Shown: positions 15,123 to 23,226 of the stretch, piece after piece
Layout of the letters: every line of letters begins with the position of its first letter
Numbering within the stretch: position 1 is the first letter of the stretch
Origin: Clostridiales bacterium
Lineage (GTDB): Bacteria > Bacillota > Clostridia > Christensenellales > Aristaeellaceae
DNA: 25,701 bases
Assembly (NCBI GenBank): GCA_004557905.1
Contig: SFFH01000028.1
Coordinates: 1-25,701, forward strand
Reading direction: 5' to 3'
Made by a program: the position numbers and the translations under genes
The notes under the pieces: model-generated
What the model was told of the DNA's origin: nothing
Database searches by the model: none
Seen by the model: only the letters and a program-made list of their open reading frames with translations

Positions 15123-16742
15123 TCAGTACTCTGTCAGCTTGACCACCAGTTTGCCGTCAATCATCCTGCAGCATTCCGGCGAGGGGAAGCACGGCATGGC
15201 TTTCACCGCCTCCATGGAGGCGTAACGCATCTCCTCCGAATCATCCAGAGAGATGTTCATCTGCTCACCCATCATATGGGCGAACGAACGCAGCACCTGC
15301 GGATATGTGATGGACGTGATGTACAGGCCGCCCATCCATTCCCAGCCCTTCGGCGCCTTCAGATTGCTCAGCCCGGCCGATGTATACCCCACCAGGACCA
15401 CCTCTGTCTCATTGCGCTCATACTCCGGCACGCTGTCGATGCGCTCCATCAGGCGCGTGATGAAGGAGATCGTCTTGTCATACTGCGCCGAGCGGTAGGT
15501 GTACATTTCATTGCTGTAACGGATATTGCCAAAGAGGATGCAGCCGCACAGCACAAACACGCACGCTCTGAGCACCCGGCTGCGCGCAAACAGGCGAATA
15601 CTCTGCCCATCCTTCGCAGAAAACCTGAGCCGCTCGAGCATGGACAGCAGCGCCGGGTACATCAGAAACAGCGCATGCGCCGTCAGAAAATAGATCTTCT
15701 CGTCCTGCGTCAGTATGCTGACCGCCAGCGCCGCGCCCGGAAAGAGAAGAGCGCCCGCTGCAATCAGGAGCACGTTGGGCACCGGCAGCCGCTCTTTCAC
15801 GGCATACGCCACAAACAGCACGCCGCTCAGGGCGAACAGCCCGATATCGCCCTGCTGTATCGGCGTCAGCCTCACGCCATGCTCGCCAAAGAAATAACCG
15901 GCAAAGCTCTCGTACGCCTTCCGGATTTGCTCCGGAAAGCTCCGCCAGTCCAGGGAGGCCAGCCTGGCCGGGCTGTTGTAGCTGGTCACCGGCGCTACCT
16001 CTGCCTGATAATGGATCAGAAGCAGCCGGAACGCCGCACCATAGAGCACCGCCGTCAGCACCACAGCCCCCGCATAGTACAGCCAGCTGCGCGCCTGATG
16101 CGCAAAAGCCTTCCGGTCGCTCACCGCCTGCAGCATGGCATACAGCACCAGCAGCAATCCGCCCACAAGCGCATAGCTCTGATACAGCCCCATGGCCGCG
16201 GCAAAGCATCCGCCGGCCAGCAGCATGCCCACCGGATTCGGCATCCGGATCACCGCATACGCGCCGGCACAGGCGAGCAGCAGCGCCATGGCCAACGCAT
16301 CCGACACATACGGGAAGACCATGGTCATGCAGGTCATCGTCGCGTTTGCCGACAGAAAGCCCGCCGTCATCAGCGCCAGCCACCGATTGTCCACCTCGAA
16401 CAGATCGTTGACCAGAAATGCCGCGATGCCGATATACAGCATGCTGAGCATGCCGCTGAACCACGGCATGGTGTATTCGCCGTGCAGCTTGCCATAGGTC
16501 GGCTGCATGAACCGCCCCAGCGAGACCTCCCAGATCCCGGCAAAGCTCGACACATAGTTCACACCGTCATGAATCGGCGCAAAATTAAAGTATGCAAACG
16601 CATGCGCCGCCATGCAGAACACGAACGCGCCCAGCAGCGAATACCGCAGCCGCATCATCGAGCGCTCGCTCCGAAGGCCCGTGCATACGCCTTTCGCATC
16701 GTCGATCCATCTGCGGATAAGCCGCGGAAATACACAACGCAT
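15123..16742 (-). CDS. GtrII-like polytopic membrane glucosyltransferase-family protein (paralogue 1)
   Basis: A 539-residue protein with about ten membrane helices. After the first helix the conserved extracytoplasmic loop reads APIHDG (HD at 58-59), then WEVSLGRFMQPTYGKLHG (71-88), the pattern of the GtrII glucosyltransferase family known from phage-type O-antigen glucosylation. The actual acceptor is unknown. The C-terminal soluble tail ends AVKAMPCFPSPECCRMIDGK. A second copy of this architecture, sharing the loop and the tail, is encoded at 18651-20198. ATG at 16742 was chosen for its strong AGGAG eight bases upstream; an earlier ATG at 16778 overlaps the whiA stop as ATGA. It sits between whiA and the Crh-like gene, probably in one transcript. 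Confidence 0.75.
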   Translation of the reverse strand: MRCVFPRLIRRWIDDAKGVCTGLRSERSMMRLRYSLLGAFVFCMAAHAFAYFNFAPIHDGVNYVSSFAGIWEVSLGRFMQPTYGKLHGEYTMPWFSGMLSMLYIGIAAFLVNDLFEVDNRWLALMTAGFLSANATMTCMTMVFPYVSDALAMALLLACAGAYAVIRMPNPVGMLLAGGCFAAAMGLYQSYALVGGLLLVLYAMLQAVSDRKAFAHQARSWLYYAGAVVLTAVLYGAAFRLLLIHYQAEVAPVTSYNSPARLASLDWRSFPEQIRKAYESFAGYFFGEHGVRLTPIQQGDIGLFALSGVLFVAYAVKERLPVPNVLLIAAGALLFPGAALAVSILTQDEKIYFLTAHALFLMYPALLSMLERLRFSAKDGQSIRLFARSRVLRACVFVLCGCILFGNIRYSNEMYTYRSAQYDKTISFITRLMERIDSVPEYERNETEVVLVGYTSAGLSNLKAPKGWEWMGGLYITSITYPQVLRSFAHMMGEQMNISLDDSEEMRYASMEAVKAMPCFPSPECCRMIDGKLVVKLTEY

Positions 16743-16774
16743 AAGCTTTCTCCTCATGGCCGGACATGCCGCCG

Positions 16775-17710
16775 TCATGACCGGTCCGTTTTATCCAATG
16801 CCTGCGCCATCTGCTCCAGCCGTCTGAGCCGGTGGTTCACGCCGCTCTTGCCCACCGGCGGGTCGCACATCTTTCCCAGCTCCTCCAGGGAGACCTCCGG
16901 GTTTAAAAGCCGCAGCTTCGCCGTCTGCAAAAGCGCCGGCGGCAGGCTGCTTTCGCCCACCGCGCCAATCAGCCGCTCAATCGCCTGTGTCTGGCGCGAG
17001 GCCGCGATCACCGCGCGCTCCATGTTCGCGCTGTCGCAGTTTGTCGCGCGGTTGGCGTTGTTGCGCAGCTCCTTGCGGATGAACGCGTCCTCCATCGCAA
17101 AGCGCGCGCTCTGCGCGCCGATGATGCTCAGCATGTCCGTGATTGCGCTCTGCCCCTTGAGGTACACGAGCGACATCTGCCGCCGCTTCGTATGGTGCGC
17201 CTCCAGGTCAAATCGGGCGATCAGCCTCTGCAGCGCCGCGGCGAACGCCTCGTCGCCCAGCACGAACTCCAGATGGTATTCCTTCTGCGGATCGGTCACC
17301 GAGCCGCAGGCCAGGAACACGCCGCGCAGGAACGCCATCCGGCAGCACTTGCGCACCGTGACCTCGCGCGGCACGCCGCGCCGCTGCGCCACCGAAATGC
17401 CGCAGCCCTCCAGCACGAACGACGCCTCGTCGCCACTGATCTCGATGCGGTGCGCGCTGCGTCCGCCCAGGCGCGCGCGCTGCAGGGTGATGAGCTCCGG
17501 CTGCACGTCAAACACGTCGCGCAGGAGCCGGAACGCCCGCCGCGCGACCGCCGCGTTCTCCGTCTCAATGGACAGCCGCTTCTGGCCGCCGCCGCGGTAG
17601 ATCACCGAGCCGGCTGAGGACACGATGCCCGAGAGCTCCGCAAGCAGGCAGCACACGCTCTCCGGCTCCAGCCGGCACAGCTCCTCCTTGGTATCCGATG
17701 AATAGGACAT
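16775..17710 (-). CDS. whiA: WhiA DNA-binding protein
   Basis: A 311-residue protein of normal WhiA length. It has the N-terminal MSYSSDTKEEL, a degenerate LAGLIDADG-endonuclease fold (HRIEISG, then FLRGVFLACGSVTDPQKEYHLEF) and a C-terminal helix-turn-helix (NPEVSLEELGKMCDPPVGKSGVNHRLRRL). WhiA binds DNA and affects cell division and chromosome segregation in Bacillus and sporulation in actinomycetes. The start at 17710 fits the family N-terminus and has GAGGA seven bases upstream; an in-frame ATG at 17728 would add six residues. The usual upstream partners rapZ and yvcK/glmR are not here; instead a repeat pair and a metallopeptidase gene precede it. Confidence 0.95.
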   Translation of the reverse strand: MSYSSDTKEELCRLEPESVCCLLAELSGIVSSAGSVIYRGGGQKRLSIETENAAVARRAFRLLRDVFDVQPELITLQRARLGGRSAHRIEISGDEASFVLEGCGISVAQRRGVPREVTVRKCCRMAFLRGVFLACGSVTDPQKEYHLEFVLGDEAFAAALQRLIARFDLEAHHTKRRQMSLVYLKGQSAITDMLSIIGAQSARFAMEDAFIRKELRNNANRATNCDSANMERAVIAASRQTQAIERLIGAVGESSLPPALLQTAKLRLLNPEVSLEELGKMCDPPVGKSGVNHRLRRLEQMAQALDKTDRS

Positions 17711-17750
17711 TTCCTGTTCCTCTTCCATGTTGTGATGCTTTCTGCAGGGG

Positions 17751-17788
17751 CCTCACCCGCCCTTCGGGCTCCTCGCCAAAGGGGAGGA
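17751..17788 (-). repeat. intergenic hairpin repeat B, copy 3 (inverted)
   Basis: Minus strand reads TCCTCCCCTTTGGCGAGG, then GCCC-GAA-GGGC, then GGGTGAGG. It matches copies at 5630-5670 and 17802-17850 in order and spacing. It lies head to head with copy 2. Confidence 0.7.
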
Positions 17789-17801
17789 CACAGTCATCCA
17801 A

Positions 17802-17850
17802 CCTTCCCCTCTGGGGAAGGTGGCCCGCCGCAGGCGGGACGGATGAGGTT
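17802..17850 (+). repeat. intergenic hairpin repeat B, copy 2
   Basis: CCTTCCCC-TCT-GGGGAAGG, then GCCCGCC-GCA-GGCGGG, then GGATGAGGTT. It touches the stop codon of the metallopeptidase gene. With copy 3 it forms an inverted pair filling the 140-base gap before whiA. Confidence 0.75.
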
Positions 17851-18540
17851 TCAGTCGTCCCTTCTTCTGCTGCCGGAGAGCAGCACCAGGCGCAGAAGCT
17901 GCAGAACCGCCTGCAGCGCGGCCGCCACATACGTCAGCGCCGCGGCGGAGAGCACCGCCTTCACGCCCTTGACCTCGTCGTCCGGCAGATAGCCGCCGGC
18001 GAGCACCGTCACCGCGCGGCTGCTGGCGTTGAATTCCACCGGCAGCGTCACCAGGTAAAACAGCACGGAGAACGCAAAGCAGAAGATGCCGATCTTCGTC
18101 AGCGGCTCCCAGCTCATGATGAGGCCCAGCATGAACAGCGGAATCGCCATGCCGCTGCCGATGTTCGCCACCGGCACCAGATTCGCGCGGATGCGCATGG
18201 GCTTGTAGTCCTGCGCGTCCTGGATCGCGTGGCCCGCCTCGTGCGCCGCCACGCCCAGCGCCGCGATGGACGTGGAGCCGTACACCTCCGAGGACAGGCG
18301 CAGCACGCCGTTCTCCGGGTCGTAGTGATCCGTCAGGCTGCCGGACACGCGCTCGATTGCCACGTCGCCGCAGCCGTTGCTGTCAAGAATCGCGCGCGCA
18401 ATTTCCGCGCCCGTCATGTGGATGCGCGAGGGCACCTGCTTCCAGTGGCTGTATGTCGACGACACCTTGAACTGCGCGTACAGCGCCAGGAGCAGGCCCG
18501 GGATCAGCAGCAGATAGGTCGGATCATAGTAGTAGAACAT
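17851..18540 (-). CDS. membrane zinc metallopeptidase (YugP/Zn_peptidase_2 family)
   Basis: A 229-residue membrane protein starting MFYYYDPTYLLLIPGLLLAL, which gives the first helix. The zinc motif HEAGH is at 100-104, preceded by NGVLRLSSEVYGSTSIAALGVAAH. Two or three further helices follow (about 124-170 and 197-222). The family (Pfam Zn_peptidase_2) is widespread in Bacillota; its substrate is generally unknown, and a role in membrane-protein quality control is only inferred. The HEXXH signature and length are normal. GGAGG lies ten bases before the ATG at 18540, and a promoter candidate lies 40 bases further upstream. whiA follows after a repeat-filled gap without a clear promoter, so cotranscription is possible. 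Confidence 0.88.
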   Translation of the reverse strand: MFYYYDPTYLLLIPGLLLALYAQFKVSSTYSHWKQVPSRIHMTGAEIARAILDSNGCGDVAIERVSGSLTDHYDPENGVLRLSSEVYGSTSIAALGVAAHEAGHAIQDAQDYKPMRIRANLVPVANIGSGMAIPLFMLGLIMSWEPLTKIGIFCFAFSVLFYLVTLPVEFNASSRAVTVLAGGYLPDDEVKGVKAVLSAAALTYVAAALQAVLQLLRLVLLSGSRRRDD

Positions 18541-18581
18541 TGCCTTTTTTCCTCCAAATCCAAGCGTTTCAGCTTATTCCT

Positions 18582-18610
18582 AGGATACCCGATTTCAGGC
18601 TGCCGGGCAA
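18582..18610 (-). promoter_or_regulatory. probable promoter of the metallopeptidase gene
   Basis: Minus strand TTGCCC (18610-18605), 17-base spacer, TATCCT (18587-18582). Spacing is ideal; each hexamer has two mismatches to consensus. Confidence 0.5.
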
Positions 18611-18650
18611 GAGGAAATGTCCGAAAACCCGGATTTGCCGTCTCATTGAT

Positions 18651-20198
18651 TCAGTCGGACAGCTTCACCACGGCCACGCCGTCCACGAGGGCGACCGAGC
18701 CCTTCTCCGGGAAGGACGGCATGGCCGCAACCGCCTCCTGCCGCGCGATGTGCTCCGCCTCCTCCGCCTGCACGATCGGATAGCCCAGCACGTCCCTCAG
18801 GTACATCCAGAACGTATCGCTGAACGTGATCGCGTAGTTTTCCTCCGAGCCGTTGAAGCGCTTCGTGTACGCGAACGCCGGCTTGTCCTGGTTGAGCTGC
18901 GACGCGTCGAGGCTGCCCGCGAACGCCACGGGCGTCTCCCCGACCACATAGCCCTCCGTCTGCTCCAGCCGGTCCAGCACACGCGTCATCACCGAGAGCG
19001 TGGAATCGATCTCGAGCTCCTTCTTGAGGTAGAGCTGATTGGCAAACACCGTCTTGTCAAAGAAAATCAGCGCGAGCAGCAGCGGCAGCGCCATCGCCGC
19101 GCCACGCCGGATGGGCAGACGGGCCGAGCCCGCACCCTCGGGTCCCAGGAGCGAAAGCGCCTGCTCCGTGACGGCGACAGCGTAGACGTTGACCAGACAG
19201 TAGGAGTAGAGCATCAGCTCATGATAGCCGCCCCGGTAGATCATAAAAATGCAGTTGATGCCCAGCGGCAGCAGCAGCAGGATGACCAGCGCCGCCGCCG
19301 TTTCCAGCGGGCGCAGCCGTTTTTTGATCATCACCGCCGCCGTCGCGCCCAGCGCCAGCAGCAGCACACACGCCTGCGCGAGCTTGACGACCGCGGCGTT
19401 CCGGCTCTGAAGATCCCGCAGAAAACCAAAGGGCTGCACATAGGTCTGCCAGAGCATCTGCGCAAATGTCGCCTCGCCGTAGTCAGCCATGTGCATCAGG
19501 CCGTTGTGCGAATTGGAGGCCTCAACCCCCGTCACCGCCAATGCGAGCCTGTAGCCGGCAAGGTACAGCGCCATGCCCACGCCGAGCGCCAGCGCGCACT
19601 TTGCGCACCGCAGCGCAACCGGCAGCACGCGCTCGCCCCGCAGCAGATCCAGCAGCGCGACGATCATCACCAGCGCGATGTACGCCTGAATGAAGCTCTG
19701 ATACAGGCCCGCGGAGGCTGCCAGCAGCAGCGGGCTGGCCGCCAGTCCGGCATAGCGCGTGTTCAGGCACAGATACGCCGCGCCGACCGCCAGCAGCAGC
19801 GCCAGCATGAACGTGTCCGTCTCGTGGATGAAGCCCGTGTTTGCGCTGATGATCGCCTGGCTCGAGGTCATCACGCCCGCGATGAGCAGCGTCGCCAGAT
19901 TGCCCGTCACCCGCGTCATGCGCAGCACCAGGACCACGGAAATTCCCAGCCACAGCCAGGTCATCAGGCCGACCAGGTACGGCGCGGCGACATACCCGCG
20001 CAGCTTCCAGTATACCGGCTGCATGTATCGCCCGAGCGAGACCTTCCACTCGAAATCCGTCGGCGCAGCAAAGGCCAGCGCGTCATGGGAAAAGCCCAGC
20101 GATACAAAGCGGAAGCCGTGCATGATCAGCAGGAACGCCAGCGTATACAGCATGGCCCGCCTGGTCTGACGGCTCATGGGGACAACAAATTTATCCAT
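18651..20198 (-). CDS. GtrII-like polytopic membrane glucosyltransferase-family protein (paralogue 2)
   Basis: A 515-residue polytopic protein, paralogous to 15123-16742. Visible features are LGFSHDA (HD at 38-39), WKVSLGRYMQPVYWKLRG (51-68), about ten hydrophobic helices, and a soluble tail ending AVAAMPSFPEKGSVALVDG with VVKL. The GtrII family transfers glucose from a lipid carrier to surface polysaccharide; the target here is unknown. Start choice: ATG at 20198, nine bases after GGAG; an ATG two codons earlier lies too close to that site, and a TTG further up is unlikely. Upstream is a partial repeat A, and no clear promoter was found. Confidence 0.75.
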   Translation of the reverse strand: MDKFVVPMSRQTRRAMLYTLAFLLIMHGFRFVSLGFSHDALAFAAPTDFEWKVSLGRYMQPVYWKLRGYVAAPYLVGLMTWLWLGISVVLVLRMTRVTGNLATLLIAGVMTSSQAIISANTGFIHETDTFMLALLLAVGAAYLCLNTRYAGLAASPLLLAASAGLYQSFIQAYIALVMIVALLDLLRGERVLPVALRCAKCALALGVGMALYLAGYRLALAVTGVEASNSHNGLMHMADYGEATFAQMLWQTYVQPFGFLRDLQSRNAAVVKLAQACVLLLALGATAAVMIKKRLRPLETAAALVILLLLPLGINCIFMIYRGGYHELMLYSYCLVNVYAVAVTEQALSLLGPEGAGSARLPIRRGAAMALPLLLALIFFDKTVFANQLYLKKELEIDSTLSVMTRVLDRLEQTEGYVVGETPVAFAGSLDASQLNQDKPAFAYTKRFNGSEENYAITFSDTFWMYLRDVLGYPIVQAEEAEHIARQEAVAAMPSFPEKGSVALVDGVAVVKLSD

Positions 20199-20221
20199 CG
20201 TCATTTGCTCCAATTCAACTT

Positions 20222-20268
20222 ATTGCACTGCGCAAAGCGAAGAGGGGTTCTGCGTCCCCGACGCATTC
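20222..20268 (-). repeat. intergenic repeat A, partial copy 3
   Basis: Minus strand reads TGCGTCGGGGACGCA (stem GCGTC/GACGC), then GAACCCCTCTTCGCTTTGCGC. It matches the second half of repeat A copies 1 and 2; the first hairpin is missing. Confidence 0.55.
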
Positions 20269-20279
20269 TCCCCCCATGG

Positions 20280-20312
20280 CAAAAATAGCAGGAAGCCGCC
20301 TTCCTGCTATTT
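20280..20312 (-). terminator. intrinsic terminator of pyk
   Basis: Thirteen-base perfect stem AAATAGCAGGAAG / CTTCCTGCTATTT (20283-20295 with 20300-20312), loop of four, followed on the minus strand by T5. Confidence 0.9.
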
Positions 20313-20321
20313 GCCTTTTCC

Positions 20322-22088
20322 TTAATGCACGATGCCGTTGAGGACGAAGCCCGCGTCCGCGTCAACGGTGATGACCATGCCGGACTTGAGCATGTGCACC
20401 GACAGGCCCGTGCGGTCCATGAACAGCGGGATGCCCAGCGCCTGGCAGGTCACGCAGGCGTGGCAGTTCTCGTCTGTGCTCTCCACGATGACAGCCGCGG
20501 CCTTGCGCATGTAGGGCAGCATCTCGCGGGCGGTCATCTTGGTGACGATGATGTCGCCCTCCTTGAAGTCGCTCTCCAGGTCAGCCAGCGTGGTCACGTT
20601 GCAGACATGGCCGCTGACCTTGCCCTCGCCCACGCCGATGCCGCGCAGCAGCACGTTGCCGACGATGTGCGCCTTGATGAGGTTGGTCGTGCCGGAGACG
20701 CCCGCCGGAACGCCCGCGACCACGATAACCACGTCGCCGGTCTTGACCAAGCCCGCGCTGTGCGCGACCTCGACCGCCGCGTCGATCATCTGATCGGAGT
20801 TCTCCTGCATCTGCATGTGCGCCGGGATCACGCCGCGGGAGAGGCCCAGCTGATGATAGGCGTGCTCGCTCGGGGTCGGCGCGATGATCGGGCAGTCCGG
20901 ATGGAAGCGCGCGACCATGCGGGCCGTGGAGCCGGAGTTGCTCGGCGTGATGATCGCGGAGGCATGGAGCTGCTCGGCCATCTGGCAGCAGGCGAAGGAC
21001 ACCGCGTTGGCGACGGTGTGGGCCGTGGCGTCGCGGATGGCCTCCTGCGTGACCGCCTTGAAATCGCGGTTCTTCTGGCCCTCGATGTACGTCGCGATGC
21101 GCACCATGGTCTTCACGGCCTCCAGCGGGTACTTGCCCGCCGCTGTCTCGCCGGAGAGCATGATGGCGTCGGTGCCGTCGATGATCGCGTTGGCGACGTC
21201 GCTGGCCTCCGCGCGGGTCGGGCGCGGGTTACGGATCATGGAATCGAGCATCTGCGTCGCGGTGATGACCGGCTTTCCCGCCACGTTGCAGCGCTTGATG
21301 AACGCCTTCTGCAGCACCGGCACCTCCTCCATGTCCACCTCCACGCCCAGGTCGCCGCGGGCGACCATGATGCCGTCGGACACCTTGAGGATGTCGTCGA
21401 AATTGTCCACGCCCATGCGGTTCTCGATCTTGGAATAGATCTTCACATGGCTGCCGTTGTTGTCGTCGCACAGCTTGCGGATGGTCAGCACGTCGCTGGC
21501 GCGGCAGACGAAGGACGCGGCGATCATGTCGATGCCCTGCTCGATGCCGAACAGGATATCCGCGCGGTCCTTTTCGCCGATGGACGGCATCTGCAGATCG
21601 ACGTCCGGCACGGAGATGCCCTTGCGGCCGCCGAGCGTGCCGCCGTTAATCACGCAGCAGACGATGTCCGTGCCGTTCTCCACGCGCACGACGTTCATCG
21701 CCAGCAGGCCGTCGTCAATCAGTACGCGGACGCCGGGCCTGACCAGCTCCGCCATCCTCGGATAGGTGATGGAGACCTCGTGCTCGTTGCCCTCGACCTC
21801 GCGGCTGGTCAGCACGAATTCCTGACCGGCCTCCAGCTCCACCTTGCCCGCCGCCAGCGTCTTGGTGCGCACCTCCGGGCCCTTGGTGTCCAGCAGGATG
21901 CCCACTGGGATGCCCTTTTCCTCGCGCAGGCGCTTGATGCGCTGGATGCGCTCCGCCTGCTCCTCGTAGCTGCCGTGGGACATGTTCAGGCGGCAGACGT
22001 TCATGCCCTCGTCCATCAGCCTGCTCACCATTTCGTCGTTGTCGCTCGCCGGGCCCAGCGTGCAGACGATCTTCGTCTTCCTGATCAT
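20322..22088 (-). CDS. pyk: pyruvate kinase with C-terminal PEP-utiliser domain
   Basis: A 588-residue pyruvate kinase, making pyruvate and ATP from PEP and ADP. Visible are MIRKTKIVCTLGPASD, CRLNMSHGS (32-40, with R33, N35 and S37), KIENRMGVDNFDDIL, the DGIMVARGDLGVE stretch, and ITATQMLDSMIRNPRPTRAE running to LSGETAAGKYP. The last 115 or so residues (from about 475) are an extra mobile domain like the PEP-utilising domain of PPDK and PTS enzyme I (IIVTKMTAREMLPYMRKAAAVI, then CHACVTCQALGIP). This extension is known in Bacillus and Geobacillus enzymes. AGGAGGT stands eight bases before the ATG at 22088. The gap to the upstream epimerase gene holds a GC hairpin without a U-run, so readthrough is likely. 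Confidence 0.96.
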   Translation of the reverse strand: MIRKTKIVCTLGPASDNDEMVSRLMDEGMNVCRLNMSHGSYEEQAERIQRIKRLREEKGIPVGILLDTKGPEVRTKTLAAGKVELEAGQEFVLTSREVEGNEHEVSITYPRMAELVRPGVRVLIDDGLLAMNVVRVENGTDIVCCVINGGTLGGRKGISVPDVDLQMPSIGEKDRADILFGIEQGIDMIAASFVCRASDVLTIRKLCDDNNGSHVKIYSKIENRMGVDNFDDILKVSDGIMVARGDLGVEVDMEEVPVLQKAFIKRCNVAGKPVITATQMLDSMIRNPRPTRAEASDVANAIIDGTDAIMLSGETAAGKYPLEAVKTMVRIATYIEGQKNRDFKAVTQEAIRDATAHTVANAVSFACCQMAEQLHASAIITPSNSGSTARMVARFHPDCPIIAPTPSEHAYHQLGLSRGVIPAHMQMQENSDQMIDAAVEVAHSAGLVKTGDVVIVVAGVPAGVSGTTNLIKAHIVGNVLLRGIGVGEGKVSGHVCNVTTLADLESDFKEGDIIVTKMTAREMLPYMRKAAAVIVESTDENCHACVTCQALGIPLFMDRTGLSVHMLKSGMVITVDADAGFVLNGIVH

Positions 22089-22140
22089 TGGGGAGTACCT
22101 CCTCATGTTATGCTTTTTATGTTGATATCCTATCGTGTAG

Positions 22141-22159
22141 CCCGCCGCTTACGGCGGGG
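22141..22159. other. GC-rich hairpin between the epimerase gene and pyk
   Basis: CCCGCCGC-TTA-CGGCGGGG: a stable stem with no T-run on either side. It may be an attenuator or mRNA-stability element rather than a full terminator. Confidence 0.45.
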
Positions 22160-22166
22160 ATTGCCG

Positions 22167-23117
22167 TTATCGTTTGGTCACCGTCATGTGCACCTGGCAG
22201 GCAAACGTCCTGCCTGCGGGCAGCACCATCAGGCCGCTCTCGTCGATCAGCCCCTGCGCGTGCATGTTGATGAAGTTGGTGGCGCAGGTCTGCGGCTCGA
22301 TGCAGAAGCCGTTGCGGTTGTGCGGGGTGAAGACAACCGCGTTGCGCAGGCAGTCCGAGCCGCCGATGTGCACGATCACGTCGTCATACAGGATCTGCGC
22401 CTCGCTGTCCGCCGTCATGCCGCGGAACACGGTGTCCAGGTACAGGCTTTCCACGCTGTGGAAGTCGTCCCAGATCGTCGTGCCCTCACCCGAGGGCAGG
22501 ATGCGGCCGCTGGGGATCATGTTCTCATCCGCCTCATAGTAGCGCCTGACGGGCACCCTGATGAAGCAGCGGCTGGCGTCGCCGCGCTTGGAGAAGTACG
22601 GATGCACCGCGAAGCCGAACGGCATGCCGGTGCTGTCCTCGTTCACGGCCTTCACGTCCATGTGCACGCCCGCGCTGTCCAGTGTGTAGGTGACGCAGAG
22701 CGTGCAGTCCCACGGCCAGCCCTCGAAGATGGAGCCCTCCTTGCGGATCTCGATCTTCGCCGAGCAGCGCGCGCAGTCCTCACCGGCGTACAGCTCCGTC
22801 ACGGTGAACGGCTCGTCCTTCACCAGGCCGTGAATCAGCACGGGCTCGCCGCGCTTCTTCATCGTGTGCGTTTCGCCCGCCCAGGTGTAGGTCGCGTCCT
22901 TGACGCGGTTGGGCGTCGGGAAGAGGATCGGGTTGCCGTACTTGGTGCCAAAGACGGTGATGTCCGCCGGCTCCATGAAGATTTCCTTCCCCTCGTACGT
23001 CCAGAAATACAGGTTGAAGCCGTTCACCGGCAGGATGCGTATCTCGTGGCCCGCGCCCGCCATCGTCACGATCTCATACCCCTGGCCCTCGTAGATTCCC
23101 TTGGTTGCGGTAAACAT
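22167..23117 (-). CDS. aldose 1-epimerase family protein (GalM-like)
   Basis: A 316-residue cytosolic mutarotase-fold protein. Family landmarks are GNPILFPTPNRV (61-72), IHGLV (H96), the catalytic histidine H172 in FGFAVHPYF, and the catalytic glutamate E274 in GFCIEPQT. The family interconverts the alpha and beta anomers of hexoses or their phosphates; the exact sugar cannot be told. The start at 23117 is set by GAGGAG nine bases upstream; earlier in-frame ATGs (for example 23189) lie inside an intergenic repeat. It precedes pyk by about 80 bases on the same strand, fitting a small sugar-metabolism transcription unit. Confidence 0.87.
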   Translation of the reverse strand: MFTATKGIYEGQGYEIVTMAGAGHEIRILPVNGFNLYFWTYEGKEIFMEPADITVFGTKYGNPILFPTPNRVKDATYTWAGETHTMKKRGEPVLIHGLVKDEPFTVTELYAGEDCARCSAKIEIRKEGSIFEGWPWDCTLCVTYTLDSAGVHMDVKAVNEDSTGMPFGFAVHPYFSKRGDASRCFIRVPVRRYYEADENMIPSGRILPSGEGTTIWDDFHSVESLYLDTVFRGMTADSEAQILYDDVIVHIGGSDCLRNAVVFTPHNRNGFCIEPQTCATNFINMHAQGLIDESGLMVLPAGRTFACQVHMTVTKR

Positions 23118-23159
23118 GATACGCATCTCCTCTGTATTGTTGATATTTTCTTTCATTCT

Positions 23160-23224
23160 GCGCGAAGCGTAGAAGGGGTTCGGGGACAATGTCCCCGAGC
23201 AGGTTTGGGCGGCAGCCCAACGTT
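23160..23224 (-). repeat. intergenic two-hairpin repeat A, copy 2
   Basis: Minus strand reads GTTGGGCTGCCGCCC, then AAACCTGC, then TCGGGGACA-T-TGTCCCCGA, then ACCCCTTCTACGCTTCGCG. Every segment of copy 1 (5543-5612) is present in the same order, with different but still complementary stem bases in the second hairpin. Confidence 0.75.
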
Positions 23225-23226
23225 CC

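Noticed and set aside
22141..22159. terminator between the epimerase gene and pyk
   Set aside because: A good GC stem but no T-run on either strand, so it is recorded only as a hairpin.
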